Virus record (IMG/VR): IMGVR_UViG_3300009420_000019
Span: 1-46,244 of that record
Origin: a virus
Length of the DNA stretch: 46,244 nucleotides
Strand: one strand, 5' to 3'
Below are positions 8,784-15,418 of this stretch, one piece after another (position 1 is the stretch's first letter; each line of letters begins with the position of its first letter). The notes below the pieces were generated by a model, which made no database searches, had not been told where the DNA came from, and saw only the letters and a list, made by a program, of their open reading frames with translations. Position numbers and translations under genes: made by a program.

Positions 8784-8785
8784 AT

Positions 8786-9133
8786 ATGGTAGATTCAAAA
8801 AACGATTGGACTGAAGAAGAGGCAGCTAAAATAGCCCACCCAGCCGATACAAACGGCGACGGTAAAGTAAGCAAAGCTGAAGAGAAAATGTTCTTAGAGT
8901 TCAAAAGAAAAGAACTAGAAGATGCTGATGCAATGCGAGATGCACAGAGAAAAATGACATGGTTTGCATTAGCAGGCTTGTTGTTATACCCATTTGCTGT
9001 GGTGTGTGCATCATTAGCAGGATTAGATCAAGCACAGGCAACCCTAGGAGATATGGCACCAACATATTTTGTTGCAGTAGCAGGAATAGTGGCGGCCTTC
9101 TTTGGCGCCCAAGCATACACCAAAGGAAAATAA
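8786..9133 (+). CDS. EF-hand membrane protein
   Basis: A 115-residue protein with one canonical 12-residue EF-hand loop, DTNGDGKVSKAE (residues 21-32, ligands D21, N23, D25, S29, E32), then a charged helix and two transmembrane segments at about 58-78 and 92-112. A lone EF-hand facing the cytoplasm or periplasm suggests calcium binding, but the role is unknown. Similar small EF-hand membrane proteins occur in marine T4-like phages. It sits two bases after the previous stop with AAAGGAG as ribosome site. Confidence 0.7.
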   Translation: MVDSKNDWTEEEAAKIAHPADTNGDGKVSKAEEKMFLEFKRKELEDADAMRDAQRKMTWFALAGLLLYPFAVVCASLAGLDQAQATLGDMAPTYFVAVAGIVAAFFGAQAYTKGK

Positions 9134-9153
9134 TATAATATACAGGAGACATA

Positions 9154-9408
9154 ATGCCCGCTAAATACAGATCAAGTGAAAAGATAAAAGACAGACAAAC
9201 AGGTAAGATTAAAATTAATCATTACTATGTGAAACAAGCAACACCTCAGACATTAATTGATGTCCTAAACAAGGGGAGACCCAAGCAAAGGACTAAGATA
9301 ATAAATGAGTTCACTAGGCGTGGCATTGAAGTAAAGTACACTACAGACGTGCTAGACCCTAAGAAACGTACATATGAGCTAATATCGGCTCTAACAGACA
9401 CCCTGTAA
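9154..9408 (+). CDS. Conserved small basic phage protein
   Basis: An 84-residue basic protein: MPAKYRSSEKIKDRQTGKI, then a helical part (TPQTLIDVLNKGRPKQRTKIINEFTRRGIEV). The Lys/Arg-rich character and the N-terminus resemble short unnamed proteins of T4-like marine phages, but no function is known to me. It has an AGGAGA ribosome site. It is the last gene before a 166-base intergenic region. Confidence 0.65.
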   Translation: MPAKYRSSEKIKDRQTGKIKINHYYVKQATPQTLIDVLNKGRPKQRTKIINEFTRRGIEVKYTTDVLDPKKRTYELISALTDTL

Positions 9409-9536
9409 GGGATTTATTACTCCAAGTAGTACCCTAGGCTACCCTAAAATAGCCCCTTTGTACAGCCCCCTACAGGGATTACCTAAGTAATTGATTTCCA
9501 TAGATAAAAAGATTTGCACCAAAACATAGATAATGC

Positions 9537-9565
9537 TTGACATATGGTCCGCCGCTTGCTATAAT
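9537..9565 (+). promoter_or_regulatory. Perfect sigma70 consensus promoter
   Basis: TTGACA (9537-9542), 17-base spacer, TATAAT (9560-9565). An ACCAAAA box lies at 9518-9524. The -10 runs into TATAATAACGGTATAAT, a string repeated at two other promoters (one with CATAAT). The ATG of the HD-hydrolase gene begins nine bases after the -10, so the transcript would have almost no leader. Confidence 0.88.
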
Positions 9566-9574
9566 AACGGTATA

Positions 9575-10111
9575 ATGAAGAAACAAATAGAAAAAGCCAT
9601 AACATTTGCCACAAAGGCACACGAAGGACAGACCCGTAAATACACGGGAGAGCCCTACATAGTACACCCTTTGGCAGTTATGGAGACAGTTAAAACTGTA
9701 GAACATACGGACGAAATGCTTATGGCAGCTGTATTGCATGACACCGTTGAGGACTGTGATGTAACACTAGATCAGATTGCCTTCCATTTTGGACATTGTG
9801 TAGCAGATTTGGTTGAAGAATTGACTGATATATCCAAGCCAGAAGATGGTAACAGAGCATTTAGAAAGACTATGGACAGAGAGCATTCTGCCCAAGCATC
9901 TTCACAGGGACAGACTATAAAAATTGCAGATTTGCTTGATAACACCAAGTCAATCACCGAACATGATGAGGATTTTGCTAAGGTTTACATGAAGGAAAAG
10001 GACCAATTGGTACAACTCCTTGTTAAGGCTGACAAAACTCTTTTGAAAAAAGCACAGAAAAAGGTTGACATGTGGTTCAATAGAGTGCATAATAACGGTA
10101 TAATTAAGTAA
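9575..10111 (+). CDS. SpoT/MESH1-like HD-domain hydrolase
   Basis: The 178-residue protein (start at 9575, since an earlier ATG at 9533 lies upstream of the promoter) matches the hydrolase domain of RelA/SpoT proteins: GQTRKYTGEPYIVHP (residues 18-32, metal His H31), HDTVED (H55, D56, E59, D60) and KIADLLDN with D119. Family members remove the 3' pyrophosphate from (p)ppGpp, or act on NADPH in animal MESH1. No synthetase domain is present, so it would only lower alarmone levels. It has no Shine-Dalgarno sequence and a consensus promoter immediately upstream. Confidence 0.85.
   Translation: MKKQIEKAITFATKAHEGQTRKYTGEPYIVHPLAVMETVKTVEHTDEMLMAAVLHDTVEDCDVTLDQIAFHFGHCVADLVEELTDISKPEDGNRAFRKTMDREHSAQASSQGQTIKIADLLDNTKSITEHDEDFAKVYMKEKDQLVQLLVKADKTLLKKAQKKVDMWFNRVHNNGIIK
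10065..10093 (+). promoter_or_regulatory. Sigma70 promoter inside the 3' end of the HD-hydrolase gene
   Basis: TTGACA (10065-10070), 17-base spacer, CATAAT (10088-10093), followed by AACGGTATAAT exactly as at 9560 and 44115. It would start transcripts about 25 bases before the next gene at 10126. It is embedded in coding sequence, where the repeat encodes NNGIIK at the protein's C-terminus. Confidence 0.7.
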
Positions 10112-10125
10112 AAGGGATTAAAGAT

Positions 10126-10632
10126 ATGACATACATCAAACTAACAGACTACACTACATTAGAAGCATTTTGTGAGGCTAAGCAGGCTCAGAATTTGGCG
10201 GAATATGGTAGGGTCTCAGAGTTTGATACTGTGGAGTATTACAATGAGGCTGGAGTCTTCACTCTTGAGGACGCCATCAAGTGGGAGATGTACGGTACTA
10301 TATCCGACATCTCGAAGGAAGCTAACGGGTTTAGAGCTCGTTTCGACTGGAAGGCTTGCTCCATTGACGAATTACAAAAAGATATCGAGTACTACTCGAA
10401 AGCAGCCGATGAGACTTGGGAGCGTGAAAATGAAATGGCAAAAGAGGCTAAGACAGCCTGGAAGGCACATTTACGCAACTTAGTTGATATGGGTGCAAAG
10501 GACATCAGAACCGCTCTTAAATGGGACATGGCTGCTGAGGACGTAGAAGGTGACTTAGGTTACTACTGCTACCACAAGGGCTTAAAATACTCAGAAGAGC
10601 GTTTGGTGAAGCGTATCTTAAAGGCAGCTTAA
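10126..10632 (+). CDS. Conserved phage hypothetical protein (168 aa)
   Basis: A 168-residue acidic, helical protein. The segment MYGTISDISKEANGFRARFDW (about residues 51-71) resembles a short conserved motif in many unnamed phage proteins, followed by a long charged helix (SIDELQKDIEYYSKAADETWERE). No catalytic motif is visible. It is the first gene after the promoter at 10065, so it is probably early. Codon use differs slightly from its neighbours (more GC-rich), as in the next gene. Confidence 0.65.
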   Translation: MTYIKLTDYTTLEAFCEAKQAQNLAEYGRVSEFDTVEYYNEAGVFTLEDAIKWEMYGTISDISKEANGFRARFDWKACSIDELQKDIEYYSKAADETWERENEMAKEAKTAWKAHLRNLVDMGAKDIRTALKWDMAAEDVEGDLGYYCYHKGLKYSEERLVKRILKAA

Positions 10633-10656
10633 TTGATGCTTTTGGTACAATAAAGG

Positions 10657-10685
10657 TTGACTTTTACTTAGTAAGAGTTTATAAT
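10657..10685 (+). promoter_or_regulatory. Sigma70-type early promoter
   Basis: TTGACT (10657-10662), 17-base spacer, TATAAT (10680-10685). The inverse of the ACCAAAAG box, CTTTTGGTAC, lies at 10639-10648. The spacer carries an imperfect inverted repeat (CTTTTACT / AGTAAGAG), and its end resembles the polymerase promoter. Confidence 0.8.
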
Positions 10686-10720
10686 AGTGTTAACATTAAA
10701 TGAAAAAAAGGAAAGTTGTT

Positions 10721-11071
10721 ATGAGTAATCAATTATTTAAATATGCAGGATATTCAATGTCAGAGAAAGGCGTGTGTAAAGCACGGTTCGGAAATGATAT
10801 GGTGTCTCGCATCAAGAAACTTACGGCAAAGGGGAACAACGATACGTGGTTCGCTGAGCTGCCGGAAGCCATGACTAAGAAGGCTGCGTCAGAATACTTG
10901 TTGGAGAGGGAAGACATTAAGTCTAACTTTGACGCAAGAGACGCACTCCAAAGAGTCATGTATAGGAATGTACCTAAGACTACAAGAACAGTAAGCGTAA
11001 GCTCAACTGTAATTGTTAACGAGGGTGCAGGCAATTCTGCCAACAACAACATGGAGGCCATCAATGGCTAA
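10721..11071 (+). CDS. Hypothetical protein (116 aa)
   Basis: Start 10721 (MSNQLFKYAGYSMSEKG) is chosen because AAAGGAAA lies about eight bases upstream; the in-frame ATG at 10700 has no ribosome site. The 116-residue product has a basic N-terminal half with a Gly-Tyr-Ser start and a low-complexity Asn/Ser/Thr tail. No known domain is recognised. First gene after the early promoter at 10657, and its stop overlaps a HTH protein gene, so a regulatory or host-takeover role is possible but unproven. Confidence 0.65.
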   Translation: MSNQLFKYAGYSMSEKGVCKARFGNDMVSRIKKLTAKGNNDTWFAELPEAMTKKAASEYLLEREDIKSNFDARDALQRVMYRNVPKTTRTVSVSSTVIVNEGAGNSANNNMEAING

Positions 11072-11321
11072 TCGTAAAGTGAGCGATGCTCAGAAAGTGT
11101 TAAACTTTTTGCAGCAAGGCAAAAGCTTGAGCAATGCAGTAGCAACGCACAAGTTAAAGGTAAATAGACTACCTGCTAGGATCTTTGATCTTAGATCTAA
11201 AGGCTATGCTGTATATACTAACACTAATTCTATAGGTAACCCTACTTATAGACTTGGAACCCCTACAAGGGCTATGGTAGCAGCAGCGTTTTCATCTGAA
11301 GGCGCATCGGTTTTTAGTTAA
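11064..11321 (+). CDS. Winged helix-turn-helix protein (HTH_39-like)
   Basis: An 85-residue protein beginning MANRKVSDAQKVLNFLQQGK (start in the overlap with the previous stop; a longer start at 11013 lies deep in the neighbour). The order helix-helix-wing, with LSNAVATHKLKVNRLPARIFDLRSKGYAVYT, fits small winged HTH proteins, especially the xxRIxDLRxxGY signature of the HTH_39 family of phages. Likely DNA-binding regulator. It precedes a hairpin terminator, so it ends the early transcript from 10657. Confidence 0.7.
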   Translation: MANRKVSDAQKVLNFLQQGKSLSNAVATHKLKVNRLPARIFDLRSKGYAVYTNTNSIGNPTYRLGTPTRAMVAAAFSSEGASVFS

Positions 11322-11332
11322 ACCGTGCTTGG

Positions 11333-11355
11333 GGGGTTGGGTAATACCCAGCCCC
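11333..11355 (+). terminator. GC-rich hairpin, probable terminator
   Basis: GGGGTTGGGT (11333-11342), loop AAT, ACCCAGCCCC (11346-11355): ten pairs with one G-T. It stands out in AT-rich DNA just after the HTH gene. The downstream tract (TCATACTTATT) is only weakly U-rich, so efficiency is uncertain. Confidence 0.6.
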
Positions 11356-11410
11356 TCATACTTATTCCAGGTTATTGGTTGACCTACCCTAATAGGGTTT
11401 AAGAGCCATG

Positions 11411-11418
11411 TATAAATA
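11411..11418 (+). promoter_or_regulatory. T4-type late promoter ahead of tRNA-Thr
   Basis: TATAAATA lies 17 bases before the tRNA 5' end, in non-coding sequence. It would transcribe the tRNA and the small genes from 11530 late in infection. Confidence 0.55.
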
Positions 11419-11435
11419 AATAGCATTAGTAAAAT

Positions 11436-11511
11436 GCTTGAGTAGCTCAGTTGGTAGAGCAGGGGTTTTGTAAACCTCAGGTCGTAGGTTCGACTCCTAT
11501 CTCAAGCTCCA
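11436..11511 (+). tRNA. tRNA-Thr (anticodon TGT)
   Basis: A 76-base cloverleaf can be drawn: acceptor stem GCTTGAG/CTCAAGC, D arm GCTC/GAGC, anticodon arm GGGGT/ACCTC with loop TTTGTAA (anticodon TGT, reading ACA and, by wobble, other Thr codons), a five-base variable loop, T arm with TTCGACT, discriminator T and an encoded CCA end. ACA is a frequent Thr codon in these AT-rich genes, so the tRNA may support translation. It is the only tRNA seen in the window. Confidence 0.95.
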
Positions 11512-11529
11512 TATATCATTGGAGATAAG

Positions 11530-11721
11530 ATGAATACTTCCTTTGGAAACGAATTTTTTAGAGCAGTGGTGGCGCCAGTTAAGAGCGACAGCGAACTGTT
11601 CCAAGTAGAGTTTTTTAGTAAAGATAATTTGATTTTTACAGAAATATTAGGTGATGAAATTTTAGCAATAGAAACAGCACAAACATTCGTTAAACAAAGG
11701 GAGAAACTGCATGGCAAATAA
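11530..11721 (+). CDS. Hypothetical small protein (63 aa)
   Basis: A 63-residue mixed alpha/beta protein starting MNTSFGNEFFRAVVAPVKSD with a TTGGAG ribosome site, immediately after the tRNA. It overlaps the next gene by 11 bases. No recognisable motif. Likely co-transcribed with the tRNA. Confidence 0.55.
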   Translation: MNTSFGNEFFRAVVAPVKSDSELFQVEFFSKDNLIFTEILGDEILAIETAQTFVKQREKLHGK

Positions 11722-12355
11722 CGTATACTCAACAATCAGATTTGAATCTGGTAGTATTGAATCGGAACACGAGTTCTTAAGAGTATTTTCAGAGATTGAG
11801 AATAAAGATGAGCGTGGATTAGAGTATTCGGATATATATACTTTTGGACCATACACACCAGACGAGGGAGAAGAGCGCCAGGCGTTTATGGATATGTTTG
11901 TAGGTCCTAGGGAAGCTAGGATTACAGAGTTCATGGGTACTGCTGTTGAAATAACATCAGCATGGATTGCCCCTGATGTATTCTTTGAGGAGTTGGTTGA
12001 ACATATGATTCAAGTAGATCCGTATTGTGTTCTAAGTATGGTATACGAAGACGAGTTCTATATGTTTGCTGGTGTTTGGGTAACAGACAATCCAGGATGC
12101 GATGATACATATGGATATGCGGGATATAAACAACCCCCCAATTACGAAGATAACCTTGTATGCCAAAGAGAAGAGTCTGGTGGATGGTTCCGAGAACAAC
12201 TAGATGTTGATGGCGTAGATCCAGGCGAATACCAGGACTATGTAACAGACACAGTTAATGCCTGGAGACGAGATTTAACAGATATCATACCAGCCACAGG
12301 GTTTAATGGAACATATGATAGGACATTCGGTTCGGTGTGGCCACAGGATGAATAA
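11711..12355 (+). CDS. DUF1281/YubB-like (ferredoxin-fold) phage protein
   Basis: The 214-residue protein opens MANNVYSTIRFESGS, which is the N-terminal strand pattern of the Api92/YubB (DUF1281-type) proteins found in phages and plasmids, and is very acidic with several Trp/Tyr residues (GVWVTDNPGCDDTYGYAG). The function of these proteins is not known to me. It overlaps genes at both ends (11 and 8 bases). Family placement rests mainly on the N-terminus and is tentative. Confidence 0.6.
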   Translation: MANNVYSTIRFESGSIESEHEFLRVFSEIENKDERGLEYSDIYTFGPYTPDEGEERQAFMDMFVGPREARITEFMGTAVEITSAWIAPDVFFEELVEHMIQVDPYCVLSMVYEDEFYMFAGVWVTDNPGCDDTYGYAGYKQPPNYEDNLVCQREESGGWFREQLDVDGVDPGEYQDYVTDTVNAWRRDLTDIIPATGFNGTYDRTFGSVWPQDE

Positions 12356-12521
12356 GTTGTGGACAATATGGAAACACGCACTAGGATCTTTTGACGAAGA
12401 GGATGGATATGATGTTAATAATGAAAACCGAATTTCATATATCCGAACCTTTATAGTAATGTCTAACCTTGCTTGTGTGTATTTAATAATGCTAAATATA
12501 ATTATAGGATGGATACAATGA
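12348..12521 (+). CDS. Small inner-membrane protein (57 aa)
   Basis: Starting at the overlap ATG 12348 gives MNKLWTIWKHALGSFDEEDGY, an amphipathic acidic N-terminus, then a conserved-looking charged linker (NRISYIRTFIVM) and one transmembrane helix at about 34-55. This layout is widespread among T4-like marine phages as an unnamed membrane protein. Its stop shares ATGA with the cytidylyltransferase gene. Confidence 0.65.
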   Translation: MNKLWTIWKHALGSFDEEDGYDVNNENRISYIRTFIVMSNLACVYLIMLNIIIGWIQ

Positions 12522-13015
12522 GATTAGATTATAAAGATTGTGGCTCTATAGGAATTACCTGTAGCACATTTGACTTGTTACATGCAGGACATGTTGTAAT
12601 GTTAGAAGAAGCTAAACGTCATTGTGATTATCTCATAGCAGCGCTACAGGTTGATCCTACTATTGATCGTGGTGATGTTAAGAACAGACCCATACAAAGT
12701 ATAGTAGAACGACAAATACAATTAGCTGCTGTAAAGTATGTTGATGAGATCGTTATGTACTCTACTGAAGACGAATTGGAAGATTTATTTCTAACACTCC
12801 CATTGAACATGAGAATACTAGGTGAGGAATATAGAAATAAAGAATTCACCGCCAAGCAGATTTGTTTAGATCGCAACATTGAATTATTCTATAACAAACG
12901 AGATCATACTTTTAGTAGTACATCTCTAAGAAATAGAATCGTGGAGGCCGGCCCTAAATTGTCAGCCGAATTATTAATACAAGGCGAACTGCCTTACACA
13001 GAGGAAAGATTATGA
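12518..13015 (+). CDS. Cytidylyltransferase-like protein (TagD/RfaE type)
   Basis: The 165-residue protein has the nucleotidyltransferase signature TFDLLHAGHVVML with H22-x-x-H25 and the C-terminal SSTSLRNRI motif that matches the ISTT(S)xR triphosphate-binding segment. Glycerol-3-phosphate or sugar-phosphate cytidylyltransferases of this size activate small phosphates with CTP. Start 12518 gives ATGA coupling; 12473 would be inside the membrane-protein gene. With the glycosyltransferase at 13476 it hints at synthesis of an activated polyol or sugar, but the substrate cannot be told. Confidence 0.82.
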   Translation: MRLDYKDCGSIGITCSTFDLLHAGHVVMLEEAKRHCDYLIAALQVDPTIDRGDVKNRPIQSIVERQIQLAAVKYVDEIVMYSTEDELEDLFLTLPLNMRILGEEYRNKEFTAKQICLDRNIELFYNKRDHTFSSTSLRNRIVEAGPKLSAELLIQGELPYTEERL

Positions 13016-13209
13016 AAAAACTAGATCAGAACACGCGCAGAGTAGTTAACTGCTTGAACGCAAGCCGTAGAACACTAGACCCTAGCTTTAGAGCTTATTG
13101 GAAAGACACAGCTAAGAAATTAGCTACAAAAAACAGTATCGATTTAAAAGAAATAACTAAAAATTTGGAGTTGTATAATGCAGAAGTTGAAACTAGTAGC
13201 ATCCACTAG
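13012..13209 (+). CDS. Hypothetical small basic protein (65 aa)
   Basis: A Lys/Arg-rich helical protein, MKKLDQNTRRVVNCLNASRR..., coupled by ATGA to the cytidylyltransferase and overlapping the next gene by 32 bases. The DPSFRAYWKDTAKKLA segment looks like a short structured helix pair. No family recognised. Confidence 0.55.
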   Translation: MKKLDQNTRRVVNCLNASRRTLDPSFRAYWKDTAKKLATKNSIDLKEITKNLELYNAEVETSSIH

Positions 13210-13504
13210 GCTATGGACAGCAAAGGGAGAGAAAGACTTCCCCATGTGGGCACCAACTGGTAGCAACGAATACATTCTAGGTAATTTTGATGGTGAGCCA
13301 ACTATATCTGAAATAGGTAGAATGGTTCAGGAGTTCCAGCATATGTTGGAAGGAAAAATGTCAGACTCTTTTGCAGAGGTATATTCAGGCTATGAATTAT
13401 ATCTAACTGAATCCTTGACACACAACGAACACTTTCAACTACAACATGGAGACACTATTGACTTCCCAGCAACAGATGTCAAAGACTTCGAGGGAACCGA
13501 GTAG
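13178..13504 (+). CDS. Hypothetical protein (108 aa)
   Basis: A 108-residue protein with aromatic strands (RLWTAKGEKDFPMWAPTGS, GYELYLTES) and a helix rich in Met/Glu in the middle. Preceded by TTGGAG. It is nested between the basic protein and the glycosyltransferase gene, overlapping both. No family recognised. Confidence 0.55.
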   Translation: MQKLKLVASTRLWTAKGEKDFPMWAPTGSNEYILGNFDGEPTISEIGRMVQEFQHMLEGKMSDSFAEVYSGYELYLTESLTHNEHFQLQHGDTIDFPATDVKDFEGTE

Positions 13505-14234
13505 ATTAACTTTCGGTTTCACATACTTTGACGAGCCCGACAGACTGCGCGAACAGATAGCGCAATGGGAACATTACAGTCAAGGATGTGATATAGTCCT
13601 CGTAGACGATGGCTCCGAACAAACTTCTGCAATGGAAGTTATTGGCGATTGGCGGCCTCCAGAGTGGGGTCCAACGCTACAAGTTTGGAGAGTTACAGAG
13701 AACCTAGGGTTTAATAGTCATGGCTGTAGAAATTTAATAGCTACAGTTGCCCCAACAGAATGGATACAATTTGCAGATATAGATATGATTATCCCCCCAG
13801 GGGAAGTTGCTAGGTTCAGACAAATACGTCCTACTCCTAATAGTGTTTATCATCATATGAGTTATGCTAGGTGGCAACAAAAGCTATTTAGACTAACGAG
13901 TGACACTAGATATTCAGGCCATTTGAATTGTTTTTTGATGTCTAAGACAATATTCTGGGAAGCTGGTGGGTATGACGAGTCCTTCACAGGACACCACCAC
14001 GGGGACAGAGAGTTTATGAATAGAGTAGCAAAATTAGATGTTTCTTTCAGAGACACGCCTATTATTATAGACCATGTCCGTGCTGGAAAGCATGGTAGCG
14101 TAAACAACGCAGTAGATAAGACAGTATATACTAGTGAAGATCATTTTTACGCACCACTAGCACCACCAGAAGTAGAGAAATTACGAGGAACAAAAACAGC
14201 TCGGCTGGACTTTCCGTATGTTCAGGAGTTATAA
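13476..14234 (+). CDS. Family 2-type glycosyltransferase
   Basis: About 252 residues with a GT-A fold: FGFTYFDEPDRLREQIAQW (nucleotide-binding strand/helix), DIVLVDDGS near residue 45, NLGFNSHGCRNLI, and the metal-binding FADIDMIIPP. A later GHHHGDREFMNRVAKL segment fits the acceptor-side ED-like helix. Such enzymes transfer a sugar from an NDP-sugar, in phages often to DNA, LPS or virion protein. Start is uncertain (13446 or 13476; neither has a ribosome site) and both lie inside the previous gene. The last codons overlap a late promoter. Confidence 0.85.
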   Translation: MSKTSREPSRLTFGFTYFDEPDRLREQIAQWEHYSQGCDIVLVDDGSEQTSAMEVIGDWRPPEWGPTLQVWRVTENLGFNSHGCRNLIATVAPTEWIQFADIDMIIPPGEVARFRQIRPTPNSVYHHMSYARWQQKLFRLTSDTRYSGHLNCFLMSKTIFWEAGGYDESFTGHHHGDREFMNRVAKLDVSFRDTPIIIDHVRAGKHGSVNNAVDKTVYTSEDHFYAPLAPPEVEKLRGTKTARLDFPYVQEL

Positions 14235-14237
14235 ATA
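14230..14237 (+). promoter_or_regulatory. Late promoter five bases before a start codon
   Basis: TATAAATA ends at 14237 and the next gene's ATG is at 14243, with CTGAT between. T4 late transcription starts about this distance from the box, so the mRNA would begin at or next to the ATG. An AGGAG at 14224-14228 is too far from the ATG and lies upstream of the start point. Confidence 0.72.
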
Positions 14238-14242
14238 CTGAT

Positions 14243-15418
14243 ATGAGATTTGTAGAATTTTTAAAAGAAGACGCAGAAGAAGATAAACTCAAGCATTTAG
14301 AACATGTTGAGGATCACGTCATCCATGCTGGACACAAAGGTTTTGGACACGCATTCCATACTATTAATGATGTGCATAACGACTTACAAGGCAAAGGGAA
14401 ATCTGATACAGCGACAACGATTAAATATGATGGTAGCCCTGCTGTTGTATTTGGTAAACACCCCGAGAACGGTAAGTTTTTCGTAGCATCCAAATCAGCA
14501 TTCAACAAAACACCAAAGATTAATCACACCCATGAGGATATAGAAAAGAATCATGGACACGCACCAGGGTTAGTAAGTAAGCTCAAAGGTGCCTTAGATC
14601 ACGCTCACAAGATAAAGCCAAACGGTGTATACCAAGCGGACATAATGCACGCAGGCGATGTGAAGCACGATAAGAAGAACAACAGGGTAGACTTTACACC
14701 ACAGTTAATAACATATCACGCACCCGCAGACTCAGACCACGGTAAAGCAGCTAAGAGAGCTAAGCTAGGGTTAGCGATACACACGGAGTACGAGGGTAAG
14801 ACTATAGCGGATATGAAGGCTAAACACGGTGCTATTGACGCTAAGGAGTTCACAAAGCACAAAGATGTGCACCTTATGAGTGCCAACCACGATGTTAGCA
14901 GTCATCACTACACACAGGAAGATCGTAAGCAAGTAGACCATCACTTGGAACAGGCTGTGGCTCACTTCAAAAATACCCCAAAAGAACACCACGAGACAGT
15001 CCAGAAACACGCTGTGGCAATGAAGACTTACATTAATCATACAGTACGGACAGGTGAAGAACACTCGCATGAGGGGTTTGTAGCACATCACAGTAAGAGC
15101 CATCAGAAGAAGATAGATGGTGTTAAGACAGATGCAGCTAAAGCAAGGCACCAAACTACCATGGACAATACTATGGGACATATAAATAAGAATAAGAAAC
15201 ACTTTGAAGGTCCAATGGGTATGCACAAACATTTACAAGCAGCTAAAGATGTTATTACAAAAACAATGTCCCAGAAATCAGAATGGGGACATGAGGTAGA
15301 TGGACAGAAAGTAAAACCAGAAGGCTTTGTAGCCATTAGAGGTGGAAGACCATCCAAATTCGTAGACAGGAAGGAGTTTAGCGCACTAAACTTTAACAAA
15401 AATGACAACAGAAAATAA
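14243..15418 (+). CDS. Putative covalent nucleotidyltransferase (ligase-like, DUF6267-type)
   Basis: A 391-residue, His- and Lys-rich protein. TTIKYDGSPAVVF (K61, D63, G64) matches motif I (KxDG) of DNA/RNA ligases and capping enzymes, where the Lys carries AMP or GMP. Further candidates are FFVASKS (79-85), GVYQADIMH (128-136), LGLAIHTEYEG (175-185), PEGFVAI with E360 (motif IV) and SKFVDRKEF (motif V-like Lys). I recall such proteins labelled DUF6267 in marine phages; activity is inferred. The N-terminus MRFVEFLKED resembles T4 capsid-targeting sequences (MKTYQEFIAE type). First gene of a late operon. Confidence 0.65.
   Translation: MRFVEFLKEDAEEDKLKHLEHVEDHVIHAGHKGFGHAFHTINDVHNDLQGKGKSDTATTIKYDGSPAVVFGKHPENGKFFVASKSAFNKTPKINHTHEDIEKNHGHAPGLVSKLKGALDHAHKIKPNGVYQADIMHAGDVKHDKKNNRVDFTPQLITYHAPADSDHGKAAKRAKLGLAIHTEYEGKTIADMKAKHGAIDAKEFTKHKDVHLMSANHDVSSHHYTQEDRKQVDHHLEQAVAHFKNTPKEHHETVQKHAVAMKTYINHTVRTGEEHSHEGFVAHHSKSHQKKIDGVKTDAAKARHQTTMDNTMGHINKNKKHFEGPMGMHKHLQAAKDVITKTMSQKSEWGHEVDGQKVKPEGFVAIRGGRPSKFVDRKEFSALNFNKNDNRK

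Noticed and set aside
9409-9536. Weak hairpins in the gap after 9408 (GGCTA/TAGCC; CCCTGTA/TACAGGG)
   Set aside because: Stems are short or far apart, with no U tract; too weak to call a terminator. No ORF of note lies in this gap.
10172-10483. 103-residue plus-strand ORF in another frame of the gene at 10126
   Set aside because: Arg/Leu-rich composition typical of out-of-frame translation; fully nested in a better ORF.
15181-15188. TATAAATA inside the ligase-like gene
   Set aside because: Internal to the coding region and more than 200 bases from the next start, so not called as a promoter.
14771-15232. 153-residue minus-strand ORF opposite the ligase-like gene
   Set aside because: Hydrophobic, low-complexity shadow of a His/Lys-rich gene; no ribosome site or promoter and it lies entirely within a well-supported coding region.
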